DNA of 64,000 nt from Campylobacter rectus. GTDB taxonomy: Bacteria; Campylobacterota; Campylobacteria; Campylobacterales; Campylobacteraceae. Within the stretch, counting starts at the first letter, position 1. Every line of letters starts with the position of its first letter. A model generated the notes under the pieces. The model was not told the origin of the DNA and did no database searches. It saw only the letters and a list, made by a program, of their open reading frames with translations. Shown piece after piece: positions 52,695 to 63,800 of the stretch. The stretch lies in the NCBI RefSeq assembly GCF_004803795.1, contig NZ_CP012543.1, positions 2,232,001 to 2,296,000 on the forward strand, read 5' to 3'. Made by a program: the position numbers and the translations under genes.

Positions 52695-55600
52695 GTGGTA
52701 AAGTTGTCTCTCTCATTCATATCTAGAATTCTTAGTGTTTTTAAAATAAAAGGCGTTTCTATTTTTATCTCGCTTATTGCGATTAGTATTCTGTTTTGGC
52801 GGTATAGCCCCGATATAGCTTTTAACGACGTATATATTTTTGCAAATACATCATCGAGGATAATAGCTCTTTGTATTTTTTGGCTAATTGCATTCGTTAT
52901 TTTCGCTTTGCGCGCAACGATCAAATTTTTCTCTTCTATGAAAGATGACAAAAGGCAGCAAATAAAAGAGATAAAAAAGGTATCAAACGAGTCCGTAAAT
53001 AAAGCAAAAAGAAATTTTTTCATATCCGTAAAAGATGCAAAAAATACTTGGAAAAACGATATAAAATTTAAAAAAATACCGCTTGTTATGATAATAGGAA
53101 ATGAAAGAGCGGGCAAAAGCGCTTTTATTAATTATTCCAATATAGAATACCCGCTTGGAGATAGCCTTGATACTTACAAAAAGATACACCAAAGCACGAC
53201 GAATTTCAACCTTTACATATCAAAAAACGGAGCGCTTATAGATACCGAAGGCGTTCATTTTGCGCAAGAAGTTTTATTTAATCCGTCCTCAACGGACGAG
53301 CTTCCCGAGGATGATGTAGAAAAAAACAAAGACTTCCTCCTTAAAAAGAACATATGGAAAGAATTTTTAAATTTCTTAAATAAAAATATTTTTCACTCTA
53401 AGTTAGGCGGCGCTATTTTGATAGTGGATACTCAGCAGTTTTTAGAAAATCCAAAAGAGTACTCAAACGATCTAATAAGATATCTGGTAAAAAGAGTAAA
53501 CGACTGCGAAAATAGCTTGAAAATAAAATTTCCTATTTATGTGGTATTTAGCAAACTCGACCTAGTTGAAGGTATGGGGGATTACTTTAAACTTTTCAAA
53601 GACGATATCGCAAATAAAGCTTTTGGTCTCAGCTTGTCAAATACCTTTAATAAAGACGATCTGGACAATGATTTTAAAGAACTAAGTCGCTCGTTACTTT
53701 ATAACATAATGAGCAAAAACTCCCTTTCTCACTCCCTCGAAGACAAAAAACGCTCATATTTATTTTTAAAGCAGCTAGATAACCTGTTTGCACTCGTGAG
53801 CGACTTTGCTTTAAAACTAAAAGACGAAAATTCATTGAAAAATAGCTCGCCGATTAAAGGCGTTTACTTTGTTAGCGCATTTCAAGAAAATATACCTATA
53901 AACTATCTGGTAAATACGGTGTGCGATAGATATGGGATCAAAAAGCCGCTAGCTAGAGCCCTTAATAACTACAGTAAGCAAAGTTATTTTGTTAAATCGC
54001 TACTAAAAGATATTGTTTTTAAAGGCCATCTGGCAAATCCGAATTTAAACAAAAGCCTAAGTACAAAAATTTTAAATTTCGCATCGATAGCTCTTGTTTG
54101 CGTTGCCACCTACTTTGCATGCAGCCATTTTATAAACTTAAAATCGGCGAAAGAACTGGAAGCGCAAAATGCTATGCTTTCGATATCCACCTTGCTTGAC
54201 GGCCAAAAATACAAAGATTATACGCCTACTCAAAAAATAGAATTGTTGCGCAATCTAAAAGATACTCTAAGAATATATCCTAGACTTTTTTCGGGGGATA
54301 CCAAATTTGAATATCCGCTTTTGGATATATCCTACAAAGGCTTTGAGTCCGCTAAAGACTTATATACGGAGCTGACGATAGATTTTCTTAAAAATACCAT
54401 CCTTGTCGAGATGGAAAATATGCTAGAAACCGAGACAAACCCCGACAATCTCATAAAAGCCTTTTATATGTATCAGTCGTTGTTTGATAAAGATTTTATA
54501 AATGCTAATTTATTTAAAATTTGGATCAAGACCAATTGGTCTAAATTTGAAAAATACAATATAAATCAAGATGACTTTTTATCCCATGCGGATAGCGTAT
54601 TAAATGCCGACTTAAAAGATATATATCAAAATTTAAATTCTATCAAAGTAGCCGGCGACAAACTTATAAAAGTAGAAAGGCTAGAGAGGCTCTACTCTCT
54701 TTTGGAATTCATATCATATAAAAACGAAAAAGAATTTTACGATATAAAAAAAGAGATCGCAGGCATAGACAACGTCATAGAAAACAGTAACGCTTTCGAG
54801 CCGTTTAATAAAATTTATACAAAAGACGGTATGAGGGAGTTTTTGTCAAATTTAAGCTCCTATATAGACGACTCGGCAAATATTGAAAAATGGCTATTTC
54901 AAAACGAGCGAGCAAGCAACTTCGACACAAACGAGGATAAAACTAATCTACGTTTAAGTATAGCCAACCTATATCTACAAAAATATCGCTCCAGATGGAT
55001 AACCGTCATAGGAGGCATAACGCCCAAAAAATTTAACTCGAGAAAAGAAACGCTAGACGAATTGGAAATTTTATCAAAGGTTGAAAATCCGGTAAATTCG
55101 CTTGTAAATACATTAAACACGAACACTCTTCTAACCGACGAAACTTTCTTAAAATATATATACGGCCTTGGTTATCCTTCTACCGAGATTAGAAAATTAT
55201 TTTCAAATTTTAGCTCGGATTTTAGCTCGTATCATGCATTAAGCGACAGCTCAAAAGAAAACGGCATACTAAATACCATAAGCGACGACGTATCCAAAAT
55301 CCATAAAAAAATCCTTGATTTTAACTACGAGATGCTACAAAGCGAAAACGACAAAATCACTTATGTAATAGGTGGAGTCAAAAACGAAAATGATCCATTT
55401 ATAGTTTTAAATAACGACTCAAAAATGCTGCCAAAAGAGCTTATGAACTATTATCAGCAAGTATCAAAACTATCCTGGAAACAAGTAGAATCAGGCGCTT
55501 CTACTTTTTTAAATACGGCGTGGCAGGATGAAATTTACAGCCTTTATACAAACGAGATTAGGCCGTTTTATCCTTTTGACGAGACGGCGGCGCAGTCCGT

Positions 55601-56210
55601 GAGCATACAATCGTTTAAAGCATTTTTCGGGAAAAACGGAGCTTGGAATCAGTTTTATGATAGATTTTTGAAGAAAATTTTGAGCAAAGGATCAAACGGC
55701 TATAGGGTTAGATCGGCATATGCCAAGGATTTTAAATTTAGCAAAAGCTTCCTTGAAAACATATCCGTGATAGACAATATCGCAAATACCGTGCTTGATC
55801 TAAACGATGAGATAAAAATCAACTTTTATATTAAAGCTATTGATTTATCGGCAGATTTTAGTAATATCAGCGTTTCATCGGTAAACGACAAAAGTATAAC
55901 TTATGATCACACGATACCGTCAAGTCTATACATAACGCCTAAAGACTTTGACACCTCCGCACAGATCAAATTTATAGCCAAATTTCAAAATGGCAATAAG
56001 ATCGAGCAAAAAACGTTTAGCGGCGAGTGGGCTTGGCATAGACTTTTGCGAAATTCGATCTATAACTCCGAGCAAGGCAAATATTCGCTTTATCTTAATC
56101 CGCAAGAAAAATATTACTTCGGGTTTGACGTAACGCCTAATAATGCCGAATTAATGGAACTTTTAAGAAATATATCTTCATTTAAGTTGCCTAAAAATAT
56201 TTTAAATTAA
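52695..56210 (+). CDS. tssM: Type VI secretion inner-membrane protein TssM (IcmF family)
   Basis: The 1,171-residue protein has two N-terminal membrane helices (~22-35 and ~55-75). A cytoplasmic NTPase domain follows with an intact Walker A GNERAGKS (residues 135-142). A third membrane helix lies at about 457-475 (FASIALVCVATYFACSHF), with a long periplasmic domain to the end. The C-terminal domain (FSGEWAWHRLL) binds TssJ. The start is GTG at 52695 without a strong ribosome site. An intact Walker A suggests an ATPase-competent TssM. Confidence 0.95.
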   Translation: MVKLSLSFISRILSVFKIKGVSIFISLIAISILFWRYSPDIAFNDVYIFANTSSRIIALCIFWLIAFVIFALRATIKFFSSMKDDKRQQIKEIKKVSNESVNKAKRNFFISVKDAKNTWKNDIKFKKIPLVMIIGNERAGKSAFINYSNIEYPLGDSLDTYKKIHQSTTNFNLYISKNGALIDTEGVHFAQEVLFNPSSTDELPEDDVEKNKDFLLKKNIWKEFLNFLNKNIFHSKLGGAILIVDTQQFLENPKEYSNDLIRYLVKRVNDCENSLKIKFPIYVVFSKLDLVEGMGDYFKLFKDDIANKAFGLSLSNTFNKDDLDNDFKELSRSLLYNIMSKNSLSHSLEDKKRSYLFLKQLDNLFALVSDFALKLKDENSLKNSSPIKGVYFVSAFQENIPINYLVNTVCDRYGIKKPLARALNNYSKQSYFVKSLLKDIVFKGHLANPNLNKSLSTKILNFASIALVCVATYFACSHFINLKSAKELEAQNAMLSISTLLDGQKYKDYTPTQKIELLRNLKDTLRIYPRLFSGDTKFEYPLLDISYKGFESAKDLYTELTIDFLKNTILVEMENMLETETNPDNLIKAFYMYQSLFDKDFINANLFKIWIKTNWSKFEKYNINQDDFLSHADSVLNADLKDIYQNLNSIKVAGDKLIKVERLERLYSLLEFISYKNEKEFYDIKKEIAGIDNVIENSNAFEPFNKIYTKDGMREFLSNLSSYIDDSANIEKWLFQNERASNFDTNEDKTNLRLSIANLYLQKYRSRWITVIGGITPKKFNSRKETLDELEILSKVENPVNSLVNTLNTNTLLTDETFLKYIYGLGYPSTEIRKLFSNFSSDFSSYHALSDSSKENGILNTISDDVSKIHKKILDFNYEMLQSENDKITYVIGGVKNENDPFIVLNNDSKMLPKELMNYYQQVSKLSWKQVESGASTFLNTAWQDEIYSLYTNEIRPFYPFDETAAQSVSIQSFKAFFGKNGAWNQFYDRFLKKILSKGSNGYRVRSAYAKDFKFSKSFLENISVIDNIANTVLDLNDEIKINFYIKAIDLSADFSNISVSSVNDKSITYDHTIPSSLYITPKDFDTSAQIKFIAKFQNGNKIEQKTFSGEWAWHRLLRNSIYNSEQGKYSLYLNPQEKYYFGFDVTPNNAELMELLRNISSFKLPKNILN

Positions 56211-56218
56211 GGAAGATC

Positions 56219-57124
56219 ATGGAGCAGATGGCCGTCACTATACAAAATTTAGAAAATGCCGCAAACTATTCATCTAAATTTTATATCTTTGATGAAAACG
56301 GCGGCGATATAGGGAGCGACAGTAGCGCGACTTTCAGATGCCAAGATGCAAACGGAAGCATCCACGCTAAACATGCCAGAATAGGTTATGAAGAAGGCTT
56401 TTTTACGATATCCTCATACGAAAACTGCGATATATTTTACGCAGATTCTTTCTCAAAGATCGCAAGCGACTATGAAACGGTCGTTAATGAAGGGGACGTG
56501 TTTAGGGCGGGAGGCTTAAAGCTTATGTTCATAAATCCCTCAAAACTAGAAGAATACGCAATTAAAACGCAAAAACTCATAGAAAATACGCCGAATTTCG
56601 ATAAGCTTGATGATGTGTATCTTGAGCCTAGAGGCAAACTTTCAAATGTTGATTTCAAAGAACAGCCCGATATCAATATATTCCCGAAAGAAGACGACGA
56701 ATTTTACATAAAAAACGACCCCTCCCCAAAGGCGCCCGAGCCAAATCCCGCATACGCCCCAAAGCCTTTCACGCAAAATATGCTATCTTCGCAAACATTA
56801 AACGATCTAACGCAAAAGCTATTAGCCCAGCTCAGAAGCGAAATCATGCCAAATACGATAGAGTCAAATTCCGCTACTCTAAGCGTAGCCGATCTGGAAG
56901 CCATACTATCTACCATACGGCTAACCGACTCTACAAAGCTAATAAACTCCGTCTTATTACAACTAGTATGCAAGGAGTTATACTCTCATATGTATGATAT
57001 AGTAGAAAACAACTCGTTTTTCAAGTACCTATCCGGAGCCGTCACCAAAAGCACCCAGGAGAAAAAAGAGGCCTTTGAATACCTAGTGCTAAAGGCTCTA
57101 GAAAGCTATATCTCAAAAAAATAA
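56219..57124 (+). CDS. FHA-domain protein of the T6SS cluster (TagH/ImpI-like)
   Basis: The 301-residue protein has an N-terminal forkhead-associated domain (residues ~18-110). It shows DENGGDIGSDSSATFRC, then SIHAKHARIGYEEGFF, with the S-x-x-H pattern of phosphothreonine binders. A proline-rich linker (~168-190) and a helical C-terminal domain follow. FHA proteins in T6SS loci take part in Thr-phosphorylation control, but no PppA/PpkA kinase pair is visible here. It begins nine bases after tssM and ends the rightward operon. Confidence 0.82.
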   Translation: MEQMAVTIQNLENAANYSSKFYIFDENGGDIGSDSSATFRCQDANGSIHAKHARIGYEEGFFTISSYENCDIFYADSFSKIASDYETVVNEGDVFRAGGLKLMFINPSKLEEYAIKTQKLIENTPNFDKLDDVYLEPRGKLSNVDFKEQPDINIFPKEDDEFYIKNDPSPKAPEPNPAYAPKPFTQNMLSSQTLNDLTQKLLAQLRSEIMPNTIESNSATLSVADLEAILSTIRLTDSTKLINSVLLQLVCKELYSHMYDIVENNSFFKYLSGAVTKSTQEKKEAFEYLVLKALESYISKK

Positions 57125-57182
57125 TCCTCTCGAGATTTAAGCAGGCTTGATTAACGGGTCTGCCTAAATTATTCAAATTTAT

Positions 57183-58553
57183 TTAATCCTTGATATTATG
57201 CTCTTTGGCATACTCCTCTATCTTGTCTTTTAGATCTTTTGGAAAGCTTGGTTTATACATAGTAGGAGTTAAAGGATTTAGTCTTTTATCCAGTTTGCCC
57301 GATTTATACATTCTTTTTAGTTCTTCGGGAGTGTTATAATACGGTGCGTTAGGATATCCTTCGGGAGGAGTTAGGGACATTATTTTGGATTCGAGGATGG
57401 TGGAGTCGATGTAGAGGGAGATGTCTTTAGCGGTCATTTCTTTTGGAAAGCCCGGTATCTCAAATCTATCCATATGTGCATCTTTTGCTTCTTTTAGGTA
57501 TTCAACAAATTCTTCTCTAGTTGTTTCATTTGCATCTATATCTCTAGGGTCTAAAAGCTTGCCTTCACTTTCTACCAACCTCTTAATTTCCCTATGCAAA
57601 GAACCATCTGGATTAATAGCTATCCCTCCCCTATTAAAATCCATAATAAAATCACTCCCTATTATCTCATCTAGATAAGGTATCATACCGTATTCGTCTA
57701 GGGGAGGATTTTCGTAGAGGGCTTTGTATTCTAAGGAGCGGGATAGGTTTTTGTTTGATCCCGACATATAAGCAGACGTAGAGAAATATCTAGCCAATAC
57801 TTTTAAAGCATCTACTTCCCCCAACTGAGCGGCTAAGAATACCGATTGTCTAGCTCTTGATTTAAAGCCCGAGTTATTAAGTACTGTAGCTGAAGCAAAT
57901 GCTCTTTTATCTCCCAATATCCCTGCGCATACTCTCCACTCTCCCGAAAACAGTCTTGATTTTAAAGTATTAACGTTTCTCTCCACCGTATCGTAAATTT
58001 CTTTGTATTCCGGTTTGGTTAGTCTTCCTCTTTCATCTACTCTTCCTATGGCATCATCGGGTATTTCTATCATAGAGCATTTTAGATTGCTTCTTTTTAC
58101 CAGGTAGATATATCTGTCTCTTTTATCTTTTAAACTTTCGTAATAAGCTTTTTCTTTTTTAGTCCAAGGAGAAATTTCTTTAGAATTTGATTTAAAGCTT
58201 AGTTTATACCAAGACTCAAAGGATAGATACTCCGTTTGTCCGTAGTCGTTAGGATTTGGATTAAAGTAGCTTGGTTTGTAGTCTTTGTAAGCAGAGGAGT
58301 CGAGGATTTCTCTAGCATCTAGTAAGTATTTTGACTGAATTTTAAGATATTCAGGATTTGTTCTAACAGACTTATAGGCTTTATTATTAGGGATAAGCAA
58401 ATTTGTATTTTTGTCAAATTTCAATTCCTGCCCATCAGGTGCTATTACTACATATACTTCCATTGATTCTCCTTCATTTATTGCTATTATTCCTACCATT
58501 GCAACCATTATTACTATACTTAAAAATAAAATTTTAAATTTACTAAATTTCAC
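57183..58553 (-). CDS. Membrane-anchored candidate immunity protein, copy 2 (duplicated pair)
   Basis: The protein has 456 residues from the GTG at 58553, four bases after the orphan tip's stop; an ATG at 58577 inside that gene is the alternative. There is one N-terminal membrane helix (FKILFLSIVIMVAMVGIIAI), then a large periplasmic domain. A Sel1-like segment (VFLAAQLGEVDALKVLARYF) lies near residue 240. Long blocks are identical to the 59521 product, interrupted by divergent stretches near residues 205-275 and 310-390. It is likely an immunity protein for the adjacent tip, acting at the periplasmic face. Confidence 0.65.
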   Translation of the reverse strand: MKFSKFKILFLSIVIMVAMVGIIAINEGESMEVYVVIAPDGQELKFDKNTNLLIPNNKAYKSVRTNPEYLKIQSKYLLDAREILDSSAYKDYKPSYFNPNPNDYGQTEYLSFESWYKLSFKSNSKEISPWTKKEKAYYESLKDKRDRYIYLVKRSNLKCSMIEIPDDAIGRVDERGRLTKPEYKEIYDTVERNVNTLKSRLFSGEWRVCAGILGDKRAFASATVLNNSGFKSRARQSVFLAAQLGEVDALKVLARYFSTSAYMSGSNKNLSRSLEYKALYENPPLDEYGMIPYLDEIIGSDFIMDFNRGGIAINPDGSLHREIKRLVESEGKLLDPRDIDANETTREEFVEYLKEAKDAHMDRFEIPGFPKEMTAKDISLYIDSTILESKIMSLTPPEGYPNAPYYNTPEELKRMYKSGKLDKRLNPLTPTMYKPSFPKDLKDKIEEYAKEHNIKD

Positions 58554-58557
58554 AGTA

Positions 58558-59514
58558 TTATCCCAAAAACAAACCATCTTCCATTATTATGGTAGTTGCT
58601 AGACGACCAATCAATCTAGGTGGAGTTTTTTTAGGAGGTTCTTTTACCGTGCTGTTTTTATATTCATAGTACTCCTTACACCCCACATAAAGCCCCTTGA
58701 TATTATTCGTGCCTATTACGTCTAGGGCTTGCAGTAGTCTTCTTGCTTTGTTATCAGTTGTTGTCTCTTTGTCGGTAGTACCTGTGTTAAAGTTACCCTC
58801 TTTAAAGTCTTGGAGTATCTCCATAGCTTCGTTGTAGCTATCTATCGGGGATTCAAATCCCACGGCTTCATCGTCGCTTCTTTGAGCTTCTTTATACATC
58901 TCGTAAATTTTCCCTCTTTGCGTATGATCCATAAAACTACTATTTGATATATCTAAAGGTCTCTTTGCTTCTGCTACCATAAGCTCTTTTGGTTCAAAGG
59001 GCATATCGTGGTTTTTTAGATGGTTAAAGAAGCTTTGATCGTCTTTATACGTAGTTCTTAGTTCGTCTAAACAAAGATAGGCTATTAGTTTATTTAATGG
59101 CATATTTTTAGATAGACTGGAGTTTGTTTTCGTATAGATGTCGTTTATGTCGTAATAAAAGAATTTATGATAGTCTAGTCCTCCGCTGGATAGTCTTCCT
59201 CCTATGATCGTTCTTTTTAAATCTACGTTCATAAAGGATGAGTGAATTTGCATAGGATAGTAAAGATACTCTTTAGTATCTTTACTCATAGGAGTTAGGG
59301 ATATGTTTTTTACGGCGTAAGGTTCATCGTATTTGTGAGTATAGTATTTGTATAAGATGTCTTCGTATTTACGTTTTTGTTTTTCGTATTCGGAGGTGTA
59401 GAGGCTATCTAGGATAAAATTTAACCCGCTGCCGGTTATTATGGTTTTTAGGGTGGTTGCGGCACAAAGGGTCTCTTGGTCTCTTTTGGATAAATTTAAA
59501 GTAATTGCGCTCAA
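58558..59514 (-). CDS. Orphan toxin tip, duplicate of the C-terminus of the 60874 effector
   Basis: The 318-residue frame starts at a TTG. After 17 unique residues (MSAITLNLSKRDQETLC), residues ~18-281 are encoded by DNA (58673-59463) that matches 60989-61779 at a constant offset of 2,316 bases. Then ~25 residues differ (CKEYYEYKNSTVKEPPKKTP), and the last ~17 are again nearly the same. It lacks the ~740-residue N-terminal part of the full effector and so probably cannot be delivered by itself. It is followed directly by its own immunity copy. Confidence 0.65.
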   Translation of the reverse strand: MSAITLNLSKRDQETLCAATTLKTIITGSGLNFILDSLYTSEYEKQKRKYEDILYKYYTHKYDEPYAVKNISLTPMSKDTKEYLYYPMQIHSSFMNVDLKRTIIGGRLSSGGLDYHKFFYYDINDIYTKTNSSLSKNMPLNKLIAYLCLDELRTTYKDDQSFFNHLKNHDMPFEPKELMVAEAKRPLDISNSSFMDHTQRGKIYEMYKEAQRSDDEAVGFESPIDSYNEAMEILQDFKEGNFNTGTTDKETTTDNKARRLLQALDVIGTNNIKGLYVGCKEYYEYKNSTVKEPPKKTPPRLIGRLATTIIMEDGLFLG

Positions 59515-59520
59515 ATTTAT

Positions 59521-60870
59521 TCAATCCTTGATATTATGCTCTTTGGCATACTCCTCTATCTTGTCTTTCAGATCTTTTGGAAAGCTTGGTTTATACATAG
59601 TAGGAGTTAAAGGATTTAGTCTTTTATCCAGTTTGCCCGATTTATACATTCTTTTTAGTTCTTCGGGAGTGTTATAATACGGTGCGTTAGGATATCCTTC
59701 GGGAGGAGTTAGGGACATTATTTTGGATTCGAGGATATTAATATCTCTATTTAAGATGACCTGCTTGTATTCCTTTTCGTCTGGCTCCGCTACGTCATAC
59801 GGCAATGCTTCGTCTTTTAGGGCTTCTTCGACGGCTTTTACAAATTCTTCCCTGGTTTTCTCGTTTGCGTCTGCATCCCTTGGATCTAAAAATTTACCCT
59901 TTTCTTCTACTTGTTCCCTAAAATACCTCATTACTCCGCCATCTGGATCTAGTGCAACTCCGCTTTTTGAAAAATCCATAATAAAATCACTCCCTATTAT
60001 CTCATCCAGATAAGGTATCATACCGTATTCGTCTAGGGGAGGATTTTCATATAAGGCTTTGTATTCTAAGGAGCGGGATAGGTTTTTGTTTAATCCTATA
60101 TTATAAGTGTAATATTTAAAAGCATCGGATAAATACTTTAAAGCTTTTACTTCTCCTAACTGAGCGGCTAAGAATACTCTTTGAAATTTCCTTGCCTTAA
60201 ATCCTCCGCTTCCTCCGCTTCCAAGAGCTGTAACATCCCCTAGTATTCCTGCACATATACCCCATTCTCCTATAAACAAATTTGACTTTAGGGTTTTTTT
60301 ATTTCTCTCCACCGTATCGTAAATTTCTTTGTATTCCGGTTTGGTTAGTCTTCCTCTTTCATCTACTCTTCCTATGGCATCATCGGGTATTTCTATCATA
60401 GAGCATTTTAGATTGCTTCTTTTTACCAGGTAGATATATCTGTCTCTTTTATCTTTTAAACTTTCGTAATAAGCTTTTTCTTTTTTAGTCCAAGGAGAAA
60501 TTTCTTTAGAATTTGATTTAAAGCTTAGTTTATACCAAGACTCAAAGGATAGATACTCCGTTTGTCCGTAGTCGTTAGGATTTGGATTAAAGTAGCTTGG
60601 TTTGTAGTCTTTGTAAGCAGAGGAGTCGAGGATTTGACGAGCTTGAAGAAGGAATTTTGACTGGATTTCCAAGTAGTCTTGCCTTGTTCTAACCTTTTCA
60701 TATTCTTCGTTATTTGGAATTAATAAATTTGTCTTTTTGTCAAATTTAACCTCTCTGCCGTCTGGAGTAAGCACGGTATAAGTTTCATTATTCATAGCAT
60801 TTCCTTTTAAGTAATATATCGTAATCGTTGCAGTAATTAATACCGCTAATAGTATAAGTATCTTTTTCAT
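59521..60870 (-). CDS. Membrane-anchored candidate immunity protein, copy 1
   Basis: The 449-residue protein has an N-terminal membrane helix (KKILILLAVLITATITIYYL) and a large periplasmic part. It includes SSAYKDYKPSYFNPNPNDYG, a Sel1-like VFLAAQLGEVKALKYLSDAF and a conserved C-terminal block PEGYPNAPYYNTPEELKRMY. It begins three bases after the full-length effector and is presumably its cognate immunity. The family is not recognised with certainty; similar Sel1-like proteins occur beside T6SS effectors. Confidence 0.65.
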   Translation of the reverse strand: MKKILILLAVLITATITIYYLKGNAMNNETYTVLTPDGREVKFDKKTNLLIPNNEEYEKVRTRQDYLEIQSKFLLQARQILDSSAYKDYKPSYFNPNPNDYGQTEYLSFESWYKLSFKSNSKEISPWTKKEKAYYESLKDKRDRYIYLVKRSNLKCSMIEIPDDAIGRVDERGRLTKPEYKEIYDTVERNKKTLKSNLFIGEWGICAGILGDVTALGSGGSGGFKARKFQRVFLAAQLGEVKALKYLSDAFKYYTYNIGLNKNLSRSLEYKALYENPPLDEYGMIPYLDEIIGSDFIMDFSKSGVALDPDGGVMRYFREQVEEKGKFLDPRDADANEKTREEFVKAVEEALKDEALPYDVAEPDEKEYKQVILNRDINILESKIMSLTPPEGYPNAPYYNTPEELKRMYKSGKLDKRLNPLTPTMYKPSFPKDLKDKIEEYAKEHNIKD

Positions 60871-60873
60871 GGC

Positions 60874-63800
60874 TTATCCCAAAAACAAACCGTCTTCCAT
60901 TATGATTGTAGTGGCCAATCGTCCTACTAGGCGCGGAGGAATTTCTGACGCTTTCTTACTATCTCTTCTCTTTTTATCCGCCGCATAGTCCTTACACCCC
61001 ACATAAAGCCCCTTGATATTATTCGTGCCTATTACGTCTAGGGCTTGCAGTAGTCTTCTTGCTTTGTTATCAGTTGTTGTCTCTTTGTCGGTAGTACCTG
61101 TGTTAAAGTTACCCTCTTTAAAGTCTTGGAGTATCTCCATAGCTTCGTTGTAGCTATCTATCGGGGATTCAAATCCCACGGCTTCATCGTCGCTTCTTTG
61201 AGCTTCTTTATACATCTCGTAAATTTTCCCTCTTTGCGTATGATCCATAAAACTACTATTTGATATATCTAAAGGTCTCTTTGCTTCTGCTACCATAAGC
61301 TCTTTTGGTTCAAAGGGCATATCGTGGTTTTTTAGATGGTTAAAGAAGCTTTGATCGTCTTTATACGTAGTTCTTAGTTCGTCTAAACAAAGATAGGCTA
61401 TTAGTTTATTTAATGGCATATTTTTAGATAGACTGGAGTTTGTTTTCGTATAGATGTCGTTTATGTCGTAATAAAAGAATTTATGATAGTCTAGTCCTCC
61501 GCTGGATAGTCTTCCTCCTATGATCGTTCTTTTTAAATCTACGTTCATAAAGGATGAGTGAATTTGCATAGGATAGTAAAGATACTCTTTAGTATCTTTA
61601 CTCATAGGAGTTAGGGATATGTTTTTTACGGCGTAAGGTTCATCGTATTTGTGAGTATAGTATTTGTATAAGATGTCTTCGTATTTACGTTTTTGTTTTT
61701 CGTATTCGGAGGTGTAGAGGCTATCTAGGATAAAATTTAACCCGCTGCCGGTTATTATGGTTTTTAGGGTGGTTGCGGCGGAGTTAACAAAGAATTTGCC
61801 TATAGCTTTAAGTCTTACGCTTTTATGAATGTCCGCTTGATACTCTTTTGATATATTTTTCAATTTAGATAGGTGTGCCGAGGCGTCTTTTGGATTAAGA
61901 TTATCCGTGACTTCATAATAGGCGAAGGTATTCTTTTTTATCTCGACTATATCGGCAAAGGCCTTACTCTCGAGTTTTTTAGTTAGGCTCTGGGCTCTTT
62001 TCTCGTCTACTATCATCGCCCTTATATTTTCGGAGCTTAAAGACATAAATATCCTAAACTCGCCGATATTTTCCATAAATATTTCTTTGACGCTGCTTTT
62101 TGAAAACATATATTTAGTCATACTTTTGGCTATATTTGCATAGCCTTCGCTTCCAAAATATCCGTAAAAAGGAAAAAGCTCCTCTAAAATATCATCTGTG
62201 ATAGAAACCAGAGACATATCTATATAAAATTTATAATTTTCATTCATAGAGACAGACTTAAACGGCGCCATAGCATTATCGTGGGCTTTTTTTAGATCTT
62301 CATACGCCCACCGCTCATCTTCTCTCACTTTGCCGTGAAAATTTGCGCCGTATTCTTTCTCGAAATCTTTAAAAAACTCGTAAAAGCTATCTTCAAATAT
62401 CTGCATACCGTTTTCTACGAAACCGTTTTCAAAGCCGTCTACTATCTCTTCTATACATATGGCGTCTTTCTCGTTCGCGTTTTGCATCGTTTTCTTAAAA
62501 AAGTAAATTTTCTTTTTACCTTCGCTAGTTTGTAAAAAAGCATCGTCGCTTAAAAGCCTGAATCGCTCGTCGTATACAGTTATGTACTCGCCTTTGTCGA
62601 TATGAAAAAAACTACCCGGAGAGTTAAATTCGATCAAAGATTGGTCGAATTTTTGTCTGATGACGTAAAAGGTCGTAGCTAGAAGGAATATGTCTATAGC
62701 GGAGTGAGGGTAGCTGGTTATAGAGTATTTCCCTAAAGCACTATCTTGGCTAAGACCTTCTATATACCGTTTTGCATCGGTTAAACTATCGTAAGCGCCG
62801 ATATTATGAGAGTTACCTTCCGTATAAGATACTTCTACCTTGTGCTTTTTATTTATAGTTTGAAAATAATCGGCAAATTCTTTTATGCTTGTTTTTAAAA
62901 ATTCCTCTTCTTTTTCTTTTATATCTTCCATATCTGCAGGAGATCTGAAAAATGAATCTATGTGTCTTAGCTTCATCTGCAAAGAACCGGTCTTCATCAC
63001 TAGCTCATGAGACTCTTTTAAAATAGCGTCTATTTCGGATTTTTTTAATCTTCTATCTATAGAGCCGTTTTTGTAGGCGATCTCGCGACCGTATCTGCGT
63101 ATGTCGTTTTCTATTTGATTTATTTCCTCCTTTGATATACGCACGAACGGGCTTAAATTTAGCAGATACAAGTCCTCTTCGTCTTTTGCGTTTACGCTTA
63201 TGGAGTATTTGCTGTAGTCTTTTATTTGGCTTATGTCGTCGGGTTTTATTAACTTTGAGTCCTTACCGCTTCTGTTATTTTCATCGTTTATTTTATAGCT
63301 AAGCGCCGTTTCTACTATATACTCGCTTAGTTTAGCATTAGTTTTAAACGGGGCGTTTGATAGTACGAGATAGTTTTTGGCTAGTTTTCCGTATCGCAGG
63401 CTGTTTGTATCCCGGTCTTTGTCGGCAGCGGATTTATCCCGGATGAGATTTGCGAATTTTAACGAGTTAAAAAACGGATGCTGTATGTATACGAAGTGCG
63501 CGCCGTTTGATACTATACTATTTTCGACGGCTTCATATAGGCTATAGCTATTTTTCTCATTCATTCCGGTATTTTTATAAATACTTACGTTTCCGTTTTG
63601 AGCTTTACGAATCTTTGCCCTGATATCAAAAAAGTCCGCGATACTTAACTCCATATTATTTTTTAGTTGATATGCGCTGCCCGGTAAGTAATTTGGTTTG
63701 AGAGGATTGTTTCTAAAATCCATCGTCTCGTCTTTTTTATTTTCGTTAAATATAAAATCTCCGCAAACGCCTAGATACTCATCTACGTTTGTTTGAGCAT

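Noticed and set aside
57136-57157. Bidirectional terminator between the FHA gene and the 57183 gene
   Set aside because: TTTAAGCAGGC/GTCTGCCTAAA pair imperfectly and no proper T-run follows on either strand, so it was not listed as a terminator.
58553-58577. ATG at 58577 as the start of immunity copy 2
   Set aside because: It lies inside the end of the orphan tip and adds MVCFWDNT before the membrane helix. The paralogue starts right before its helix, so the GTG at 58553 is preferred, although not proven.
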